Assembly: GCA_028826165.1 (NCBI GenBank)
Contig: JAPDFW010000097.1
Coordinates: 120,001-184,000, forward strand
From: Anaeramoeba ignava
Taxonomy: Eukaryota; Metamonada; Anaeramoebidae
Length of the DNA: 64,000 nucleotides
Reading direction: 5' to 3'
Below the pieces are notes generated by a model. It saw nothing but the letters and a program-made list of their open reading frames with translations, did not search any database and was not told the DNA's origin. Of this stretch, positions 59,646 to 64,000 are shown piece after piece (position 1 is the first letter of the stretch; every line of letters starts with the position of its first letter). The position numbers and the translations under genes were made by a program.

Positions 59646-61408
59646 TTAATTTTGATTATTAAATTTGTTAATTAATAAATCAAATAAATTTGGATTTGTT
59701 TCATTTAATTGAAAATAATCAATTCCAATTTGAATTTCATTAATTAATTTCTTGTGTAATTTTAATTTCATCTTTAATTTGATTTGAATAAATCCAATAT
59801 TCAAATATTTGAAATGATTTATTACTTAATTCACTATAATCTGTAACTTTATTAGATTTATCTTCTGTTACAGATAAAAACATTCCTCGATATAATTCAC
59901 TTCTCATTATTAATATTAATTTTGGAAATTTATATTTCTTTTCTTTTCTTTCAATTATAAAATCTTTTTCATTTTCTTTTTCATTTAAATAAATTCTTTT
60001 CATTGTTTCTTCAATTTTTTCATTTGAATTTATAATTTCTTTAATTTCAGAATATAATTTTGGATTTATTATTCTGTTTGAATAAATCATTTCAAATATT
60101 TGATTTGATTCTTTAATTAATTTTTTTGAAATAATTTCTTGAAGTTTTTCAATTTCATTTTCATTTTGATTTAATCTATATTTCAATATTAATTTATGAG
60201 CTTCAATTATTTCTCCATTTTCTGGTTTTAAATGAAATATCACAAAATTCTTTTCTTTGAAACAGTTTTATCAGATCTTCTTCAAGATTAGAAAAAGAAG
60301 GAGAATAATAAAGAAATGATTTTCGATATCCACAAGAAATATGATAATTAGAAATATTTTCATTAAATCTTAATTTAGGAAGTTCAATTTGAATTGGAAT
60401 TAATTTGTTATTCGTATCTCCAGTTCCTAATTGACCATAATCATTACCTCCAAATACTATTAATTTTGATTTGGAAGTTAAAATCAAAGTATGATAACTT
60501 CCAACAGAAAAATCAAGAATATTATCATCATTTTCAAATAAAGATGATTTGATTTCAGTAAATTTATATGTATTTTCATATTTGCCAAATCCATTATATT
60601 CAGAATATCCACATGAATAAAGTTTTCTTTTTGGATTTTCATTTTCATTTTCAATCAAGATTATTGAATGAGACATTCCACATTGAATATCAATTATTTT
60701 ACCTTTTGGAATATTTTGGATTTTGATTAATTTTTGGATTTGTGTTGATCTTCCTAATCCAAGTTGACCATAAGCATTATCACCGCATCCAAATAATTCT
60801 TGATTTGGATTTAAAAGAAAAACATGAAATGAAGTATTTCCTGAAAATATTTTAGAAACATTTTTCATCATTAAAATTGGTTTTTTTGTTTTTTTAAGTG
60901 TTTTAGAATCAAAACCAAATTGACCATAAGCATTTGAACCAATTCCATAAGCATTTTGATTTGAAGTTAATAAGTAAATTGAATTATCTCCAGAAACAAC
61001 ATCTTGAATTATTCTATCATTTGTATCTTCAATTAATGATGAAATATTGATAAATTCATTTGTATTTTTTGTATTAATATATTTTCCTTTGGCAAATACA
61101 TTTCCTTCTATTGTTAAAATAGCTTCATTTCGAAAACCAACAGTTACTTTTTGAATATTTTCTTCAATTTGGATTTTTTCAGGATTTTGTTTTGAATATT
61201 CTAAATATTCTATTGCTTTTCCATTTTTAAAAAGGAAAATTGTTGAAAAATAACTTGATGAAATTTTTTTAATTTGTTTTTCATTTTCATTTTCATTTTC
61301 ATTTTCATTTTCAAATTTAAATTGAATTGGTTTTGTTATTATTGTTTCTGGTTTATTTTTGAAAAGTTTTGGATATTTATTTCTTCCAAAAAATAAAATT
61401 TCATTCAT
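59646..61408 (-). pseudogene. RCC1-like/BTB copy E with two frameshifts
   Basis: The start MNEILFFGRNKYPKLF at 61408 matches the other copies, and the propeller is open to about 60225. There an extra C (60224-60225, relative to copy B) shifts the frame at the beginning of BTB1, in FKT-ENGEI. The downstream frame continues through BTB1 and BTB2 until an extra A near 59745 (coding ATTAATTAATG against ATTATTAATG elsewhere) shifts it again before the last 30 codons. The first break is not in an A/T homopolymer, which argues for a real mutation rather than assembly error. Otherwise the copy is well conserved, so the loss would be recent. Confidence 0.6.
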
Positions 61409-61472
61409 TTTTGAAAAAGAAAAAAATGAAAAAATAATTTTTGGATTTTTAATTTTAATTATTTTGGTTTTT

Positions 61473-62592
61473 TCAAAAAAATTTTCTTCCAATAATTCTA
61501 ATTCCAAATTCTTCATATTCTTCTTTTAGAATAAACATATTCCCGAAATTTGATAGTGTAGTTATAATTGAACCACCAATCCAAGTTGAAATTGATCTTT
61601 CTGGAGGAGCAGTAACTTTTAATGACATTGTAAGAGGAGCTAAATATTGAATCTCTTTTCGAAGTCTATCCGCAAATCCTGGAAACTGTGATGAACCACC
61701 TGATAAAATAATATTTCCATATAGAAACCTTCTTATATCAACATCACATTTGCTAATTGATTCATAAATAATTTCATGAATCCCTTTTTCTTCAATTCCA
61801 TTTAAAGAAGGGTTGAACAACATTTCAGGACATTTCAATCTTTCATTTCCTATTGTAAAAAAATCTCCATTCATTGATTCATATTTTTTCTCAATCGATT
61901 TTTTTTCGTTTGCATTTTTCATTTCTTCTTCGAAATCATAGGCAATATAACAAAGTTTTTCTTTGATATCACTGGCGATTTTCCTATCAGAAATCGAAAC
62001 AAATGAATGTCCTCTTTCATTGAGCAATCTCATCAAATATTCAGTCAAATCTCTTCCTCCAATATCCATTTTTTTGGTATGAATTGGGATATTAAACCCT
62101 TCATAAATAGGAACAATATAAGAAACTGTTTCTCCAATATCAGCAACAATTCCTGTTGTTCTTCCTGATGCATAAATTGCCAAAATCGAAGAATTTTCCA
62201 GAAACAATGAAGGAAATCCATATTTTTCAAACATTATTTCAGCCATTTTTTCTCTTTTTGATTTTGGATTTAAAGGTGAATCACTTATTAACAGTGTGTG
62301 ATCTTTTGGATCAATTTTCATTTCCTCATAAAAACAATAATCCCATATTTTTTCCATATAATCAAAATTTGTGATGATTCCTTGGTTTATTGGATATTCC
62401 ATATTTAGATTTTCTCTTTTTTTTTCTGCTTCTTTGCCAATATAATATTTTTTTTCTTCTTTTCTCATTTTTTGTAATCCCAATTTTTGTTGCGAAAATT
62501 GTTTTTGGTTGCTCTTCTCCTCCAATGCCTATTTGTATATTTCTTGATCCGTGATGCAAAACAATTGGCAAATTTAAATCAGAATCATCCAT
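61473..62592 (-). CDS. highly divergent actin / actin-related protein lacking ATPase residues
   Basis: About 372 residues, almost the exact length of actin. The alignment is collinear from MDDSDLNLPIVLHHG to GRKFF: PINQGIITNFDYMEKIWDYC, APLNPK-like SPLNPKSKREKMAEIMFE, YASGRTTGIVADIG, VPIYEGFNIP, GGRDLTEYLMRLL, IKEKLCYIAYDFEEEM, TIGNERLKCPEMLFNPS, KCDVDIRRFLYGNIILSGG, PPERSISTWIGGSI. Nucleotide-site residues are changed: the first phosphate loop DNGSGMCK is HHGSRNIQ, DSGDG is DIGET, and Gln137 and His161 of actin appear as Ser and Tyr. It may therefore bind ATP poorly and not hydrolyse it. A frame break at the T8 run 62448-62455 (one base fewer joins KNEKRRKK to YYIGKEAEKK) is probably an assembly error, since both sides align to actin without gap. 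Confidence 0.85.
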
Positions 62593-62639
62593 TTTTTTGA
62601 TATTTTGTAAAGGAAAAAAATGAAAAAAAAAAATTCAAT

Positions 62640-63742
62640 TTTTTCAGATTTCTAATTAAATTTTATTTATATTTAAGTAATATTTTCAATTTTGAAACCT
62701 ATTTTTGAAATAAAATATAAATAATTTATAAATAATTTATATTTTAAATTTTGGAAATAAATTTAATTAAAATATTTAATAATAAAAATATTAATTTCTA
62801 ATTCAATTTTATTTATGTTTTAAGTAATATTTTCAATTTTAAAATCTATTTTTGAAATAAATTATAAATAATTTATAAATAATTTATATTTTAAATTTTG
62901 GAAATAAAATTAATTAAAATATTTAATAATGAAAATATTAATTTCTAATTAAATTTTATTTATATTTTAATAATATTTTCAATTTTAAAACCTATTTTTA
63001 AAATAAATTATAAATAAATTTATAAATAATTTATATTTTAAATTTTGGAAATAAAATTTAATTAAAATATTTAATAATGAAAATATTAATTTCTAATTAA
63101 ATTTTATTTATATTTTAGTAATATTTTCAATTTTGAAACCTATTTTTAAAATAAAATATAAATAATTTATAATTAATTTATATTTTAAATTTTGGAAATA
63201 AAATTAATTAAAATATTTAATAATAAAAATATTAATTTCTAATTCAATTTTATTTATATTTTAAGTAATATTTTCAATTTTAAAATCTATTTTTGAAATA
63301 AAATTATAAATAATTTATAAATTAATTTATATTTTAAATTTTGGAAATAAAATTAATTAAAATATTTAATAATTAAAAATATTAATTTCTAATTCAATTT
63401 TATTTATATTTTAATAATATTTTCAATTTTAAAATCTATTTTTAAAATAAATTATAAATAAATTATAAATAATTTATATTTTAAATTTTGGAAATAAATT
63501 TAATTAAAATATTTAATAATAAAAATATCAATTTCTAATTAAATTTTATTTATATTTAAGTAATATTTTCAATTTTAAATCTATTTTTAAAATAAGTTAT
63601 AAATAAATTATAATTAATTTATATTTTAAATTTTGGAAATAAAATTAATTAAAATATTTAATAATAAAAATATTAATTTCTAATTCAATTTTATTTATAT
63701 TTTAATAATATTTTCAATTTTAAAATCTATTTTTGAAATAAA
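62640..63742. repeat. satellite of about 147 bp unit, roughly 7.5 copies
   Basis: A landmark CTATTTTTGAAAT / CTATTTTTAAAAT recurs with its preceding base at 62698, 62845, 62991, 63139, 63286, 63435, 63580 and 63726. The spacings are 147, 146, 148, 147, 149, 145 and 146. Copies differ by scattered substitutions and one- or two-base indels. Each unit contains TTTTGGAAATAAA, AAATATTTAATAAT and AATTTCTAATT blocks. It lies between two divergent genes (actin-like on the left, partial gene on the right) and is unlike the short-unit intron arrays. Confidence 0.92.
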
Positions 63743-63789
63743 TTAGCCAAAATCCTTTTTTCAAATATTTTTTGCTTTTTGAAATTTTT

Positions 63790-63837
63790 AGATCAAAAAA
63801 GAAAAATTTTTTTTTCATTTTTTTTTCATTTTCTAAA
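63790..63837 (+). promoter_or_regulatory. T-rich start-proximal element of the last gene
   Basis: Directly before the ATG at 63838 lies TTTTTTTTTCATTTTTTTTC followed by ATTTTCTAAA, an especially clean example of the initiator-like element. It begins within 50 bases of the end of the 147 bp satellite. Confidence 0.55.
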
Positions 63838-64000
63838 ATGGATCTTTTCACAATTATTGAACAAAATCAAATTGAAAAATTAAAAGAAATTAAATTTATT
63901 GAAGAAAAAGAACCACAAACAAAACAAATTCAAGTTCAAAATTCAAAAAAAGAAAAAGAAAAAGAAATCATATTAAATTTTGCTATTATAAAAAAATCAT
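63838..64000 (+). CDS. 5' part of an unrecognised protein, truncated by the window end
   Basis: An open frame from ATG at 63838 runs through the window end (54 codons), starting MDLFTIIEQNQIEKLKEIKF and becoming K/E/Q-rich. Its position behind a clean T-rich TCATTTTTTTT element supports the start. The first 20 residues could be an N-terminal ankyrin-like helix pair, but this is too little to name it. Confidence 0.5.
   Translation, partial: MDLFTIIEQNQIEKLKEIKFIEEKEPQTKQIQVQNSKKEKEKEIILNFAIIKKS

Noticed and set aside
63838-64000. Calling the last partial gene an ankyrin protein
   Set aside because: The first 20 residues weakly resemble an ankyrin helix pair, but 54 codons are too few to support it.

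Overview
This is a very AT-rich (visually well above 75% A+T) nuclear chromosome segment from a microbial eukaryote. Genes carry canonical GT-AG introns, the products are typically eukaryotic (U1A-type snRNP protein, MND1, VPS4, cyclin H, BEACH protein, Rho GTPase, actin-like protein), there are no operons or Shine-Dalgarno sites, and the standard genetic code fits every gene. The N/E/Q-rich tracts, the RCC1-BTB and FG-GAP proteins and the extreme AT content resemble Anaeramoeba genomes, but I infer the genus from memory of protein style only; a free-living amoeboid protist is the safer statement.

Layout. 444-5289 (-): actin-binding protein with two CH domains and a long coiled coil; it shares a 93 bp divergent promoter with a TMEM222/DUF778 membrane protein (5383-6656, +). 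6899-18035 (+): giant Alfy/LvsA-like BEACH protein. 18187-19224 (-): U1A/U2B''-type RNA-binding protein. 19338-22913 (-): F-box protein fused to a TMEM185-like membrane domain. 23014-23621 (+): dual-specificity phosphatase with a UBA-like tail. 23726-25444 (+): CCA-adding enzyme. 25647-34715 (-): unrecognised giant membrane protein built from about eleven repeats of a transmembrane module, plus an EF-hand. 34944-37561 (-): MND1. 37696-39204 (+): cyclin H. 39366-43651 (-): VPS4. 43737-44582 (-): double beta-trefoil lectin-like protein. 44668-48311 (+): about 25 ankyrin repeats plus two BTB domains. 48400-62592 (-): cluster of five RCC1-BTB-BTB paralogues with an FG-GAP/FN3 membrane receptor, a Rho GTPase and a highly divergent actin embedded in or beside it. 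62640-63742: satellite with a 147 bp unit. 63838 onward: start of a further plus-strand gene.

Three whole-window patterns stand out. (1) Most introns are 60-180 bp, but at least ten are blown up to 0.3-1.9 kb by tandem arrays, each intron having its own unit, nearly always with a period that is a multiple of six (6, 12, 18 or 24). (2) Nearly every gene start is preceded by a T-rich tract containing TCATTTTTT on the coding strand, resembling a TCA-Py-(T/A) initiator. (3) About fifteen single-base frame breaks occur in otherwise conserved genes, mostly at A/T runs; most are probably assembly errors, but two RCC1-BTB copies look genuinely decayed.

Functional theme: actin cytoskeleton and membrane traffic (CH-coiled coil, Rho, divergent actin, BEACH, VPS4) beside general housekeeping (splicing, tRNA maturation, CDK-activating kinase, meiotic recombination) and a lineage-specific BTB expansion. 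No rRNA, tRNA, transposon, CRISPR or origin was recognised. Splice sites and exon joins were derived by hand from reading frame, GT/AG sites and family similarity, with no transcript evidence.
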